A DNA stretch of 64,000 nucleotides from Rhizobium rosettiformans (GCF_016806065.1 NZ_CP032405.1:852501-916500), one strand, 5' to 3'; shown: positions 20,910-32,812, counted from the first letter of the stretch. Notes: generated from the sequence alone by a model not told the origin. A program made the numbers and translations.

Positions 20910-21794
20910 ATGAACGCGCTTTTCGACGAAGCCCTGATCGCCCGCAACCGTGCGCGTGCGCTGGCCCGCAACGCAGCCGGCAGCGATTTCCTGCTGGAGC
21001 TGACCGCCCGCGAACTCGCCGACCGCTTGGCCATCGTCCAGCGCAGCTTCGACGATGCCGTAGAACTCTTCGGCGGAACCGGGCTCACCGCCAGGGCTGC
21101 GCTCGCGACCGGCAAGATCGGTACGCTGCGGCGGATCGAAACCGATGCGAATTTCGGTGATGCCGAAAACCCGGTCGCCGTCTCCGGTTACGAAAGCGTG
21201 CCACTCGAACCGCAATCGGTAAACCTCATTCTCTCGCCGCTCTCGCTGCATCTGACCAATGACACGCCCGGCATGCTGATCCAGATGCGCCGTGCGCTGA
21301 AACCCGACGGCCTGCTGCTTGCTGCCATCCCTGGTTCAGGAACGCTTTCCGAATTGCGCGAGGTTCTACTGGCAGCCGAAACGGAGATCTATAGAGGTGC
21401 AAGCCCCCGCGTCATCCCCTTCGCCGACATCAGGGACATTGGCTCGCTCTTGCAGCGCGCGGGGTTTGCCCTTCCCGTCGTCGACGAGGAAAGCTTCACC
21501 GTCCGCTATGATCACATCTTCGCGCTGATGCGGGATCTCAAGGCCATGGGCATGGCAAATCCACTGCTGGGACGCAGCCGTCGCCCCGTCTCCCGCAGGT
21601 TTTTCCTCCGGGCAGCGGAACTCTATGCCGAACGCTTCGCTGATCCGGATGGCCGCATCCGCGCCACCTTCTCGATCGTCTTCCTGTCGGGATGGGCCCC
21701 GCATGAGAGCCAGCAGAAACCGCTGAAGCCCGGTTCTGCAAAGATGCGCCTCGCCGACGCACTTGATCCAGTGCGACGCCCCGACCAGCCCTGA
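20910..21794 (+). CDS. Class I SAM-dependent methyltransferase (NDUFAF5/BioC-like)
   Basis: Methyltransferase-fold protein of 294 residues. The N-terminal FDEALIARNRARAL and the later LSPLSLHLTNDTPGMLIQMRRALKPDGLLLAAIPGSGTLSELR match the group that includes mitochondrial NDUFAF5, an arginine hydroxylase of complex I, and the BioC-like enzymes. The SAM loop reads ELFGGTGLTARA. Substrate is therefore not certain. I chose the ATG giving MNALFDEA, since the in-frame upstream extension overlaps the comF start region and is not conserved-looking. Confidence 0.85.
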   Translation: MNALFDEALIARNRARALARNAAGSDFLLELTARELADRLAIVQRSFDDAVELFGGTGLTARAALATGKIGTLRRIETDANFGDAENPVAVSGYESVPLEPQSVNLILSPLSLHLTNDTPGMLIQMRRALKPDGLLLAAIPGSGTLSELREVLLAAETEIYRGASPRVIPFADIRDIGSLLQRAGFALPVVDEESFTVRYDHIFALMRDLKAMGMANPLLGRSRRPVSRRFFLRAAELYAERFADPDGRIRATFSIVFLSGWAPHESQQKPLKPGSAKMRLADALDPVRRPDQP

Positions 21795-21803
21795 CCGCAA
21801 TTG

Positions 21804-21977
21804 TCAGTTATTGGCTTCGGTGATGTGGGTTTCCACAGTGTTGAACGTGCTGAGCAGCGAGCCCGTGAACGCGCTGTAACCGGAAAGCAGCGCGACGCTG
21901 ATAATCGCGGCGATCAGACCGTATTCGACGGCGGTCGCGCCACGAAGGTCAGACATCAACTGGCGTAAAAGACGCAT
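21804..21977 (-). CDS. Flp family type IVb pilin
   Basis: 57-residue prepilin, below the usual ORF length cut. It reads MRLLRQLMSDLRGATAVEY followed by a hydrophobic GLIAAIISVALLSGY. The prepilin peptidase site is G13 followed by ATAVEY with glutamate at +5, the Flp hallmark. AGGAG lies 5 nt upstream of the ATG. No cpa/tad assembly or prepilin peptidase gene is in this window, so it is an orphan pilin locus here; assembly would depend on a Tad system elsewhere. Confidence 0.92.
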   Translation of the reverse strand: MRLLRQLMSDLRGATAVEYGLIAAIISVALLSGYSAFTGSLLSTFNTVETHITEANN

Positions 21978-22033
21978 TCTCGCTCCTGACAGTCTGGATC
22001 CGAGATGGTTGCCCCCGCCCCGGCCAATGGGAA

Positions 22034-22354
22034 TTAGCAGCCCGGGCCGGGGCCGTAGCCGTCGATGATGCAGACGGAACCGGGTGTCTTCTGAAGCACG
22101 CTGCGGCGGATCGTATACCGTTTGCCGCTCTCGTCCCTCGGGATCGACCCCGTAGTGATCATGTCGAATTCGTCAGGCTGGAAAGCCAGCGTCTTGCGGT
22201 CGGTCTTGGAGGCGAGCATGGGCGTCAAGACGAGCGAAAGGGCGATCGCAGCCGTGCCGAACAGCAAGGCGATATTCAAGATCCCGGTCCTGCCCGTTTT
22301 GACCGAAGACCGCTCTCGGGACCGTGCGGCCTTCCAGAAATCCTCGTTTACCAT
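22034..22354 (-). CDS. Hypothetical protein, single-pass membrane
   Basis: 106-residue protein that I do not recognise as a named family. A basic N-terminus (about 1-26) precedes one transmembrane segment (about 27-46), then a short extracytoplasmic domain with TTGSIPRDESGKRYTIRRSV and a C-terminus PGSVCIIDGYGPGPGC containing two cysteines that could form a disulfide. The ATG at 22354 has GGAG 6 nt upstream; a GTG four codons earlier is less likely. It precedes the Flp pilin gene by 56 bp on the same strand, which may be chance. Confidence 0.75.
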   Translation of the reverse strand: MVNEDFWKAARSRERSSVKTGRTGILNIALLFGTAAIALSLVLTPMLASKTDRKTLAFQPDEFDMITTGSIPRDESGKRYTIRRSVLQKTPGSVCIIDGYGPGPGC

Positions 22355-22452
22355 ATTACGCTCCACACACGTATCCGACGCATGAACAGAGCGTATATTG
22401 CGGTCAGGGTTATAAACTTTTGATTAACGACGTGGCTTAAATCAGACGTTTC

Positions 22453-22866
22453 TCAGAGAAGATCCTGGAGAACCGGAATGAGCGGCTCGTCCGCCGGCGG
22501 CATCGGATACTCACGAAGCGCCTTGGCCTTGACCCACTTGATCGCCTGCCCTTCCCGCCCCTGCGGAATGCCCTCGTAGCGGCGGCAGATATAGAGCGGC
22601 ATCAACAGGTGAAACGTCTCGTAGGTGTGGCTCGCAAAGGTGAGCGGTGCAAGGCAGGCCACCTTGGTCTTGATCCCGAGCTCTTCCTCGAGTTCTCGCA
22701 CCAGGGTCTCCTCCGGCGTTTCCCCGGCCTCGACCTTGCCGCCTGGAAATTCCCAGAGGCCCGCCAGAGACTTTCCCTCGGGACGCTGGGCAAGCAGGAT
22801 GCGATTGTCGGTATCGACGAGTGCACAGGCCGCGACCAGCAGGATGGGCTTCTTCACATCGCTCAT
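22453..22866 (-). CDS. mutT: (Deoxy)nucleoside triphosphate pyrophosphohydrolase, MutT family
   Basis: Nudix hydrolase of 137 residues expected to clear 8-oxo-dGTP from the nucleotide pool. The Nudix box is intact: GGKVEAGETPEETLVRELEEELGI gives G-x5-E-x7-REx2EExG. The preceding LLAQRPEGKSLAGLWEFPG is characteristic of MutT. The ATG overlaps the stop of the GNAT gene by ATGA, and that start removes six codons of a longer in-frame ORF. Same-strand unit: argJ, GNAT, mutT. Confidence 0.93.
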   Translation of the reverse strand: MSDVKKPILLVAACALVDTDNRILLAQRPEGKSLAGLWEFPGGKVEAGETPEETLVRELEEELGIKTKVACLAPLTFASHTYETFHLLMPLYICRRYEGIPQGREGQAIKWVKAKALREYPMPPADEPLIPVLQDLL

Positions 22867-23639
22867 GCGGAAGCCTTCCGCCAATAGGCATAGCGATAGG
22901 CCTCCTCGAAGCCCATCTTCGTGTAGAGCGCCATCGCTTCCGTGTTGTCGGCAACCACCTGCAACCAGGCGGTGCGGGCGCCGCGCATCCGGGCCCAGCG
23001 CAGCGCCGAACTCAGGATCTCGATGCCGAGCCCCTGTCGACGGTGATCGGGACGGACAGCGAGCGACATGATGCCTGCAAGATCATTGTCCTGCACGCAG
23101 AGAGCTGCTGCCAGCGGCCCCTTGACGGAGGCCTCGATGACGAAGAGGCCAGACGCCGGCTTGATGTTTCCGAGGATCTCCGCCAGCGCCGCCTTCAAAC
23201 CCGGATCGCTGCCATGCACCACGATATCGGCATCGACATAACGACCGACATCCTGGGTCGGCAGATGGTCCAGCGTATCGGGAAAAGTCATGCGCCCGAG
23301 ATCGGCCGTCATGGTGACGACCTCCTCGAAGCATTCCCAGCCATTAGAGGCCAGAAAGTCGATCAGAGGCTTCGGCGAAAGAGGGGTCTGCCGCACCAGA
23401 AGCGGTCGCCCATGCGCCTCGAAACGCTTGCCCGCCTTTTCGATCCGCAGCGCGATGTCGCGGCTATCGGAGGGATCGAGCGGCACGACGCAATTCAACC
23501 GCTTGCCGGGATGTCCCCCGGTCAGACGCACCTGCCAGCTTCCGTCGTACACCACGCTGCTTGCCGGCCAGGCCCTGAAACCGACCGCTTCGAGGCGCCG
23601 AACGAGCGGCAGATTGGGATCACTTACCATTGCATGCAT
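22863..23639 (-). CDS. GNAT family N-acetyltransferase
   Basis: Protein of about 258 residues with a GNAT domain in the C-terminal half (about 130-255): SLAVRPDHRRQGLGIEILSSAL is the acetyl-CoA binding motif A, and NTEAMALYTKMGFEEAYRYAYW the C-terminal signature. The N-terminal half (LVRRLEAVGFRAWPA onward) is typical of a rhizobial family with unknown substrate. The start is uncertain: ATG at 23639 has GGAG 11 nt upstream, while an ATG three codons downstream (23630) is an alternative. Lies 7 bp after argJ and overlaps mutT by 4 bp. Confidence 0.88.
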   Translation of the reverse strand: MHAMVSDPNLPLVRRLEAVGFRAWPASSVVYDGSWQVRLTGGHPGKRLNCVVPLDPSDSRDIALRIEKAGKRFEAHGRPLLVRQTPLSPKPLIDFLASNGWECFEEVVTMTADLGRMTFPDTLDHLPTQDVGRYVDADIVVHGSDPGLKAALAEILGNIKPASGLFVIEASVKGPLAAALCVQDNDLAGIMSLAVRPDHRRQGLGIEILSSALRWARMRGARTAWLQVVADNTEAMALYTKMGFEEAYRYAYWRKASA

Positions 23640-23646
23640 TCGGGCA

Positions 23647-24888
23647 TCAGCTCCGATAATCGCCATTGATGGCGACATATTCCTTTGTCAGATCACAGGT
23701 CCAGACCGTCGCCGTGCCCGACCCGAGACCGATGTCGACGGTCACGGGGATATCCTCGCGCTCCATCACGGCGGTGGTCGCCTCTTCCGAATAGGCCGGA
23801 TCGCGCTCGCCATTCACGGCTACGCGCACATCGCCGAACCAGATTGCCAGCCGATCGCGATCGGCCATCTCGCCGGACTTGCCGACAGCCATGACGATAC
23901 GGCCCCAATTGGCATCTTCGCCGGCAACGGCAGTCTTCACCAGCGGCGAATTGGCGATCGACATCGCGATCTTCTTCGCTGCGAGATCGTTTTCGGCACC
24001 CTTGACGGTGATCTCCACCATCTTGCGCGCACCTTCACCGTCGCGCACGACCTGCAGCGCCAGATCCTTGAGCAGATCGTTCAGCGCCGCCCGGAAGTCG
24101 CAGAGACGGGCATCATCTGCCCCCTCGATCTTCGCCTGGCCATCGGCCGATGCGGCACCGGTCGCGAACAGCATCAGCGTATCCGAGGTCGATGTATCGC
24201 TGTCCACGGTGATGGAATTGAAGCTCGGCTCGACGCCTTCAGACAGAAGCCCCTGAAGGGCTACGGGCGCGATATCCGCATCCGTGACCACGAAGGAGAG
24301 CATGGTCGCCATGTCAGGCGCGATCATGCCGGCACCCTTGGCAATGCCGTTGATGGTGACGGTCACGCCATCGATCACAGCGCTGCGCGTCGCGACCTTC
24401 GGATAGGTATCCGTGGTCATGATAGCCTTGGCTGCCTCGAACCAGAAGTCACCGGTTGCATCTTTCGCCATCTGGTCGAGCACGCCGGAGAACTTGGTCG
24501 CATCCAGCGGTTCGCCGATGACACCCGTCGAGGCGAGATAGATCTCGTTCTCCCCGCAGCCCAGCGCCGCCGCTGCCGATTTCGCCGTAAGCTCGGTCGC
24601 GGCCCTCCCCTTCACGCCGGTAAAGGCATTGGCATTACCCGAATTGACGACGACGCCGCGCGCCACGCCATGCGCCAGATTCTGCCGGCAGAAATCGACC
24701 GGGGCCGATGGGCACTTCGACTTGGTGAAGACACCCGCCACCGAAGCCGGCTCATCAAAGGCCACCAACAGCACATCGGTGCGGTTCTTGTACTTGATGC
24801 CCGCAGCCGCGGTCGCCATCCGCACACCGCGGATCTGGGGCATTTCGGCATAGGTTTTCGGAGCGAGGGGAGAAATGCTGGAAGACAT
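23647..24888 (-). CDS. argJ: Bifunctional ornithine acetyltransferase/N-acetylglutamate synthase
   Basis: Transfers acetyl from N-acetylornithine to glutamate, recycling the acetyl group in arginine synthesis, and may also acetylate glutamate from acetyl-CoA. The 413-residue precursor is autocleaved between A194 and T195 in the motif DMATMLSFV, giving two chains. Also seen are [11 protein letters not shown] and the C-terminal NGDYRS. I chose the ATG giving [10 protein letters not shown]; an in-frame extension lacks support. It follows the parvulin gene with a hairpin between (24906-24928). Confidence 0.96.
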   Translation of the reverse strand: MSSSISPLAPKTYAEMPQIRGVRMATAAAGIKYKNRTDVLLVAFDEPASVAGVFTKSKCPSAPVDFCRQNLAHGVARGVVVNSGNANAFTGVKGRAATELTAKSAAAALGCGENEIYLASTGVIGEPLDATKFSGVLDQMAKDATGDFWFEAAKAIMTTDTYPKVATRSAVIDGVTVTINGIAKGAGMIAPDMATMLSFVVTDADIAPVALQGLLSEGVEPSFNSITVDSDTSTSDTLMLFATGAASADGQAKIEGADDARLCDFRAALNDLLKDLALQVVRDGEGARKMVEITVKGAENDLAAKKIAMSIANSPLVKTAVAGEDANWGRIVMAVGKSGEMADRDRLAIWFGDVRVAVNGERDPAYSEEATTAVMEREDIPVTVDIGLGSGTATVWTCDLTKEYVAINGDYRS

Positions 24889-24905
24889 GGCGCGGCCCGT
24901 AATGG

Positions 24906-24928
24906 AAGGCCCGCAAACTGCGGGCCTT
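24906..24928 (-). terminator. Hairpin between the parvulin gene and argJ
   Basis: Perfect 9-bp stem (AAGGCCCGC at 24906-24914, GCGGGCCTT at 24920-24928), 5-nt loop. On the minus strand it follows the parvulin stop and precedes argJ. The U-tract is poor, so partial termination or mRNA end protection is as likely as full termination. Confidence 0.6.
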
Positions 24929-24954
24929 GGAACAAACAACGATTGGGGAAGAGC

Positions 24955-25806
24955 TTACTGCTGCTCTGCCTTGTTGGCTTCTTCGTAGCCCTTGCGCAGG
25001 GCTTCGTCGACGATCTCGATCGTCTGCTCGGTCTTCGCCTTTTCGATCAGCTCGAGATACTTGTCGCGCATCACGAGCTGGCGAACCTGCTGCTCGACGG
25101 CTTCGAAGGCCGGCGGCGGAGCATCACGCTTGTCTTCGACAAGGATAACGTGGAAGCCGAACTGGGTCTGAACCGGGGTCTTCGTGTAGGTGCCCTTTTC
25201 GAGCGCGAAAGCCACCTCTTCAAACTCGGGGACCATGCGGCCCTTCGTGAAATAGCCGAGGTCGCCACCTTCCGTTTTGTTCGGGTCGGTCGACTTTTCC
25301 TTGGCGATTTCGATGAAGTCCTTGCCGGCATCGAGATCGGTGATGATCTGCTTCGCCTCTTCCTCGGTCTTCACCAGGATGTGGCGGGCGCGCACTTCTT
25401 CCTGCTTCGGAAGCGCTGCAACCTCCTGGTCGTAGCGCGCCTTCACTTCGTCTTCGGTCACGGCATCAACGACGTTCTTCTTGAAGAAAGCGTTGTGCAG
25501 TTCGCGCTCGGCGATAAAGGCCATGCGGCGCTTGTATTCCGGATCGTCCTGCAGACCTTCCGCCGTCGCGTTTGCCGCGAGCAGCTTGACGTCGATGGCG
25601 CCGGAAAGGGCTGCGACCTTCTTCTGCTCGTCGGGAAGCTGCGACAGCTGCGGATCGAGGTTGGCGACCGCCAGGTCGAGTTCGGACTGGGTGATCTCGA
25701 GATCGCCGACCTTTGCGACGACAGTGGCGTCCTGAGCGAAAGCCGCACCGGTGAGGGCCGAGAGGGAAACGCAGGCGGCAAGCACGATTTTATTGAGGCG
25801 AAGCAT
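24955..25806 (-). CDS. Periplasmic peptidylprolyl isomerase, parvulin type
   Basis: Exported PPIase of 283 residues that would help fold secreted or outer-membrane proteins. Signal peptide about 1-24 (cleavage near AFA-QD). An N-terminal helical chaperone-like region runs to about 130, then a single parvulin domain at about 137-233 (VRARHILVKTEEEAKQII, GGDLGYFTKGRMVPEFEEVAFAL, FGFHVILVEDKRDAPPP). One PPIase domain and no lipobox place it nearer PrsA/PpiC-like soluble forms than SurA. It is divergent from secA, with 245 bp between the starts. Confidence 0.93.
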   Translation of the reverse strand: MLRLNKIVLAACVSLSALTGAAFAQDATVVAKVGDLEITQSELDLAVANLDPQLSQLPDEQKKVAALSGAIDVKLLAANATAEGLQDDPEYKRRMAFIAERELHNAFFKKNVVDAVTEDEVKARYDQEVAALPKQEEVRARHILVKTEEEAKQIITDLDAGKDFIEIAKEKSTDPNKTEGGDLGYFTKGRMVPEFEEVAFALEKGTYTKTPVQTQFGFHVILVEDKRDAPPPAFEAVEQQVRQLVMRDKYLELIEKAKTEQTIEIVDEALRKGYEEANKAEQQ

Positions 25807-25907
25807 GAAAGACCTTTCGGATGGTGAACCGTTTCAAGACCGTTCGAATCGGGCAAAATATTGTCAGATGCCCGGCGACCGAGGGGATTTGGTACCAGCC
25901 TGCGCCG

Positions 25908-25936
25908 TTGACATCATTCGACCCCCCTCTTATCTG
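25908..25936 (+). promoter_or_regulatory. Candidate housekeeping promoter of secA
   Basis: TTGACA at 25908-25913, a 17-bp spacer, and TATCTG at 25931-25936, about 115 bp upstream of the secA ATG. The -35 is a perfect consensus and the spacing optimal; the -10 is moderate. Confidence 0.6.
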
Positions 25937-26051
25937 TCACGCAACCTCGCGTCCAGAGTAGTTTCAGGACGCCTTGTGCCTATTCGTCCACGCTAATGGT
26001 GGTCTGAAGGGTACGTCAACGATATGACGAAGGTCAGAAAGGACCATCGAT

Positions 26052-28748
<2,697 letters not shown>

Positions 28749-28795
28749 CCGTGACGGCTTGAGGCTTTCTCAACCTTTCGCTCTTAGCCTCTGAA

Positions 28796-28833
28796 AAAAG
28801 GGGAACCGCGCCAAACGGCCCGGTTCCCCTTTT
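28796..28833 (+). terminator. Terminator of secA
   Basis: A perfect 13-bp inverted repeat (AAAAGGGGAACCG at 28796-28808, CGGTTCCCCTTTT at 28821-28833) with a 12-nt loop, 48 bp after the secA stop. Its end is only 15 bp before the next start codon. Confidence 0.9.
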
Positions 28834-28848
28834 CCTTTGGAGGGCTTG

Positions 28849-30054
28849 ATGTCGGCTGTGACAGCGCGGGAGCACCAGTGGGATTGGCTGCGCGCCTTCC
28901 TGATGCTCCTCGGCATCCCCTACCACGCCGCCATGGCCTACAACGCCCGCGTCCTCTGGGACATTCAATCGCCCGAAAAGAGCGAGATCCTGACCTTCCT
29001 GAGCGGCGTGCTCGTCACCTTCCGCATGCCCGCCTTCTTCATCGTGGCCGGATACTTCGCGGCCATGATGCTGGAGAGACGCAAGCCCGCATCCTGGCTT
29101 CGCGGCCGGATCATCCGCCTCGGCATCCCCTTCCTTACCGGGCTGGTCCTGCTCGCCCCGATCCAGATTGCCGTGATCGACCTCGAAAGCGCGCTTCTCG
29201 GCAGAAGCTCTATGACCGTGGCGCTCGATCAGGTAGGCCGGGATCTCGTCCATCCCGGCGCCAACTGGATCATGCATCTCTGGTTCCTGCCGGCGCTCCT
29301 CGCCTATAGCGGGCTCTTGGTGCTGCTCATGGCCGGACGCCGTTTTGCACGATTGGATCACGTCATCGACCGCACCGAGGCGATCTGCCGGGCGCGCCCA
29401 AGGCTGGCGCTACTGTCTCTGGTCCTCGCGACGGCAGCATGGGAGATGATGATCCACCTCTCGCATCAGGACATGCTGGCGCGACCGGGTGCCCTTCCCT
29501 ATCTCCTCGCCCACGGCATCGATCCCTATCTACGCTACCTGCCCTTCTTCCTGATCGGCGCCGTCCTCAGGCCATCGCCGGATATCCGCCAGGCCCTCGT
29601 CTGGACGAAGGGCTACGGCCTTCCGGCATTCGGCATCACCGCCGCGATCCTTGCCGCAGCACTGCGCGGGGCAGAAGCCGGCACTTCGGGCATCGCCTAC
29701 AACGCGTTCGACGGCGTGGCTGCAATCCTCCTGAGCCTCATTCTCATCGGCATCGCCGAACGCTTCTCGAACCGACCGGATCCTCGCATCGACCGCATCG
29801 TCGATGCCTCCTTCAGTATCTACCTGCTGCACCATCCCATCATCTACGCGCTTGCGGCGCTCTTCATCCTGATGCAGTGGCCGCCGGTCGTGGAGTTCCT
29901 CCTGATCTGCCTCGCAACCTTCGCCTTGTCCTATGGCATCCACCGGCTGATCCGGCGCTCGCCCCTGGCGCTTTTCCTCTTCAACGGCGTGCGACCCGCC
30001 CTCAATCCGGGGAACACCGACCGGCCGGATAGGCGGCTGCCCACACTTCGTTAA
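28849..30054 (+). CDS. Acyltransferase family 3 membrane protein (OpgC-like)
   Basis: Polytopic inner-membrane O-acyltransferase of 401 residues with about ten hydrophobic segments. The N-terminal REHQWDWLRAFLMLLGIPYHAAMAYN carries the family's R/H pattern, and the C-terminal FSIYLLHHPIIYALAALF is also characteristic of the OpgC/MdoC-like branch. Such enzymes modify glucans or surface polysaccharides, for example by succinylation; the acceptor here is unknown. The ATG has GGAGG 5 nt upstream, which decides the start over an ATG four codons earlier. It lies directly after the secA terminator. Confidence 0.88.
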   Translation: MSAVTAREHQWDWLRAFLMLLGIPYHAAMAYNARVLWDIQSPEKSEILTFLSGVLVTFRMPAFFIVAGYFAAMMLERRKPASWLRGRIIRLGIPFLTGLVLLAPIQIAVIDLESALLGRSSMTVALDQVGRDLVHPGANWIMHLWFLPALLAYSGLLVLLMAGRRFARLDHVIDRTEAICRARPRLALLSLVLATAAWEMMIHLSHQDMLARPGALPYLLAHGIDPYLRYLPFFLIGAVLRPSPDIRQALVWTKGYGLPAFGITAAILAAALRGAEAGTSGIAYNAFDGVAAILLSLILIGIAERFSNRPDPRIDRIVDASFSIYLLHHPIIYALAALFILMQWPPVVEFLLICLATFALSYGIHRLIRRSPLALFLFNGVRPALNPGNTDRPDRRLPTLR

Positions 30055-30116
30055 CCCTGATCTGTCATCACTGATCACTCTATTCCGACCCAGCGAGAAG
30101 TATTGCGTCCCTACCG

Positions 30117-31511
30117 ATGACTGTTCTGGAAGCAGCGGAAAAATGGTTGCCCGCGGGCCCGCGTCTCGTGCGCGCGCTGCGTGCCGAAGACGATACGGCC
30201 CGCGCCCAGCGCATGGCCGCGATCGCCTTTGCCATCCGCATCGTCAGTGCCGCCATCGCTTTCATCTCGCAGATCATTCAGGCCCGCCTGATGGGCGAGT
30301 TCGAATACGGCATTTTCGTCTTCGTCTGGGTTCTCGTCGTTCTCGCCGGCAATTTCTCCTGCCTCGGCTTCCACACCGCCGTCATTCGCTTCCTGCCGCA
30401 ATACGTCCAGGACAAGGCCGATGCAGAGATCCGCGGCTTGACCTCCACGGCACGCCTCTTTGCCATGACGAGCGCAAGTATCCTGGCCCTATCAGGCATC
30501 GCGGCCCTGCATCTCTTCGGCAACAGCATCGAGCACTATTACCTCGTCCCCCTCTTTCTCGCCGTCTTCGCCCTGCCGATGATCGCACTTGGCGACGTGC
30601 TCGACGGCACCGCCCGGGCCAATCGCTGGGCCGTGCTCGGCTTGAGCCCCACCTATATCGTCCGTCCGACCCTGATCCTGGCCATCATGCTTCTAGCCGT
30701 CAGCGGCGGTGCGCCCGCAACCGCGGTCACCGCCATGCAGGCCGCCCTTGTCGCAACCTATCTCACGACCCTCGGCCAGTTCCTGCTCGTCGACCGCCGC
30801 CTGTTGAACCGCTACGCGCGTGGCGATCGCAAGATCGATTTTGCCGGCTGGTTCAAGGTCGCCCTGCCGATCTTCTTCATCGAAGGCTTCGGCTTTCTCC
30901 TAACCAATTCCGATGTCATCGTCGTCGGCCTTTACCTGCCGCCGGACCAGGTCGCCGTCTACTTCGCCGCCGCCAAGACAATGGCGCTCATGCAATTCGT
31001 CTTCTTCGCCGTGAAAGCCGGCGCGACGCCGCGTTTCTCCAGCCTGATGGCCGAAGGTGACCGCCGCGGACTGAGCGGCTTTGCAGGCACGGCTGCGCGC
31101 TGGAGCTTCTGGCCCTCACTGGCCGTCGGCATCGTCGTCCTGATGCTTGGCGAGATGTTGCTCGGTCTCTTCGGCTCCGCCTTTACCGCCGGATACCTGC
31201 TGATGGTGATCCTCTTTGCCGGCAATATGGCGAAGGCCTTGGTCGGTCCGGCCGAAATGCTCCTGACCATGGCCGGGCGCCAGCAGCTCTGCGTCGCGGT
31301 CTATGCGGTGGCTCTCGCCTGCAATATCGGCCTCAACATCACACTGATCCCCGCCTGGGGCCTGGCCGGCGCGGCAACCGCGACCGCCACGGCCATGGCC
31401 GTCGAAGCCGTGCTCCTGCACATCGCGGTCCGCCGCGCACTCGGCATCGTAGTCTTCGCCTTTGCCGATCCGCATGCCCTGACGCCCCGCACGGAGGCCG
31501 TCCGCCCATGA
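30117..31511 (+). CDS. Oligosaccharide flippase family protein (Wzx-like)
   Basis: Polytopic membrane protein of 464 residues with about 12-14 hydrophobic segments, of the MOP superfamily of polysaccharide/lipid-linked sugar exporters. Signature-like stretches are ARLMGEFEYGIFVFVW near the N-terminus and AGRQQLCVAVYAVALACNIGLNITLIPAWGLAGAATATA in the C-terminal half. Its stop overlaps the next gene by ATGA, so flippase and GNAT are coupled. No glycosyltransferase gene is next to it, so the cargo cannot be inferred. Confidence 0.87.
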   Translation: MTVLEAAEKWLPAGPRLVRALRAEDDTARAQRMAAIAFAIRIVSAAIAFISQIIQARLMGEFEYGIFVFVWVLVVLAGNFSCLGFHTAVIRFLPQYVQDKADAEIRGLTSTARLFAMTSASILALSGIAALHLFGNSIEHYYLVPLFLAVFALPMIALGDVLDGTARANRWAVLGLSPTYIVRPTLILAIMLLAVSGGAPATAVTAMQAALVATYLTTLGQFLLVDRRLLNRYARGDRKIDFAGWFKVALPIFFIEGFGFLLTNSDVIVVGLYLPPDQVAVYFAAAKTMALMQFVFFAVKAGATPRFSSLMAEGDRRGLSGFAGTAARWSFWPSLAVGIVVLMLGEMLLGLFGSAFTAGYLLMVILFAGNMAKALVGPAEMLLTMAGRQQLCVAVYAVALACNIGLNITLIPAWGLAGAATATATAMAVEAVLLHIAVRRALGIVVFAFADPHALTPRTEAVRP

Positions 31512-32779
31512 CCGACAGCATCTACAACGAGAGCATGAACAGCGGCGCCAACCGCCTGGTCGGCAGCCTTGCCGGTGCCCGCGTGAAGCCCGTGGCGGAA
31601 ACGGAGGTCGCGACCGGCCGCGCCGGCCGCCGGCTGAGCATCTATCCGAGCCAGATGGGCTACGAGCTCCAGGACGAACTCGACTACCTGACCTACCGGG
31701 TCATGGAAGCCAATGTCTTCTTCGCTCCGCGCTTCCTCGCCCCGGCCATGCCGCGGCTCGAGGAGCGTCAGGTGCGTTTTGCCGTCATCCGTGACGAGGA
31801 CGATCGCCGCTCGCGCCTGCGTCTCCTCTTTCCCTTCTCGATCGAAAAGCCCGGCTTCTCCGTCGGCCCATCCATCATTCGCGTCTGGGCCAATCCCTTC
31901 GGGCCGCTCGGCACGCCTCTGGTCGACGCCGAAGGGGCGGCGGAGACGATCGACAACATGTTCGATGCCCTTGTGACGCCGGACATGCGCCTTCCCAATG
32001 TGCTCGTCATTCCGGATCTGCGCCTTGAAGGACGCTTCACCCAGCTCGCCCGTGCCGTGGCGCTGGCCCGCGACCTGCCCCTGACCGTCACCAACGAATA
32101 TCAACGGCCCATGCTGCAGAGCTATGTGGATGGCCCCGCCTATCTGCAGTCGACGCTCAGCAAGAGCCACCTGCGCGAAATGCGCCGCCAGGCGAAGCTG
32201 CTCTCAGCACAGGGAACGTTGAGCTACAGTGTCGCCCGCCAGCCGGAAGAGATCCGTCTGCGCATGGAAGAGTTTCTGGCGCTGGAAGCCAGCGGCTGGA
32301 AGGGACGCAAGCGCTCAGCCATGGTCAACGACCGACTGCGCGCGGCCTTCGCCCGCGAGGCCATCACCAATCTTGCCGAGGCCGATGCCGTGCGTATCCA
32401 CACGCTCGACCTCGATGGTAGGGCGATCGCCTCCATGGTCGTCTTCATCATGGCCGGCGAGGCCTATACCTGGAAGACCGCCTATGACGAGCGCTATGCA
32501 AGGTTCTCGCCCGGCAAGCTGTTGATGGCGGATCTCACCGAATGGCATCTCGACGATGCCAACATCGAGCGCACCGACAGCTGTGCGGCCCCCGATCACC
32601 CGATCATGAGCCGCTTCTGGACGGAGCGCGAGGCCATGGGCACCCTGGTGATCGGCCTGAAACCCAATGTCGATCGTGACGTCCGCCAGGTCGGTGCACA
32701 GCTGCACATGTACCGCAACACGCGCAACATCGCCCGCATCCTGCGCGACAAGGTACTCAATCGCCGCTTCGGCGGCTGA
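31508..32779 (+). CDS. GNAT/FemAB-like acyltransferase (CelD-like)
   Basis: Protein of 423 residues with a FemAB-like GNAT domain (Acetyltransf_6 type) at about 200-370: SKSHLREMRRQAKLLSAQG, EEFLALEASGWKGRKRSAM, and SMVVFIMAGEAYTWKTAYDERYARFSPGKLL. This type is found in cellulose and exopolysaccharide loci as CelD-like proteins. No transmembrane segment is seen. Translational coupling to the flippase suggests that it modifies the same surface glycan or its lipid carrier; that is inference. Confidence 0.85.
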   Translation: MTDSIYNESMNSGANRLVGSLAGARVKPVAETEVATGRAGRRLSIYPSQMGYELQDELDYLTYRVMEANVFFAPRFLAPAMPRLEERQVRFAVIRDEDDRRSRLRLLFPFSIEKPGFSVGPSIIRVWANPFGPLGTPLVDAEGAAETIDNMFDALVTPDMRLPNVLVIPDLRLEGRFTQLARAVALARDLPLTVTNEYQRPMLQSYVDGPAYLQSTLSKSHLREMRRQAKLLSAQGTLSYSVARQPEEIRLRMEEFLALEASGWKGRKRSAMVNDRLRAAFAREAITNLAEADAVRIHTLDLDGRAIASMVVFIMAGEAYTWKTAYDERYARFSPGKLLMADLTEWHLDDANIERTDSCAAPDHPIMSRFWTEREAMGTLVIGLKPNVDRDVRQVGAQLHMYRNTRNIARILRDKVLNRRFGG

Positions 32780-32812
32780 TCACCGCGACCGCAGCAAGCG
32801 ATCCTTGCCCCG

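Noticed and set aside
23290..25827. 845-residue plus-strand ORF opposite the GNAT, argJ and parvulin genes
   Set aside because: Spans three genes antisense and has no family signature.
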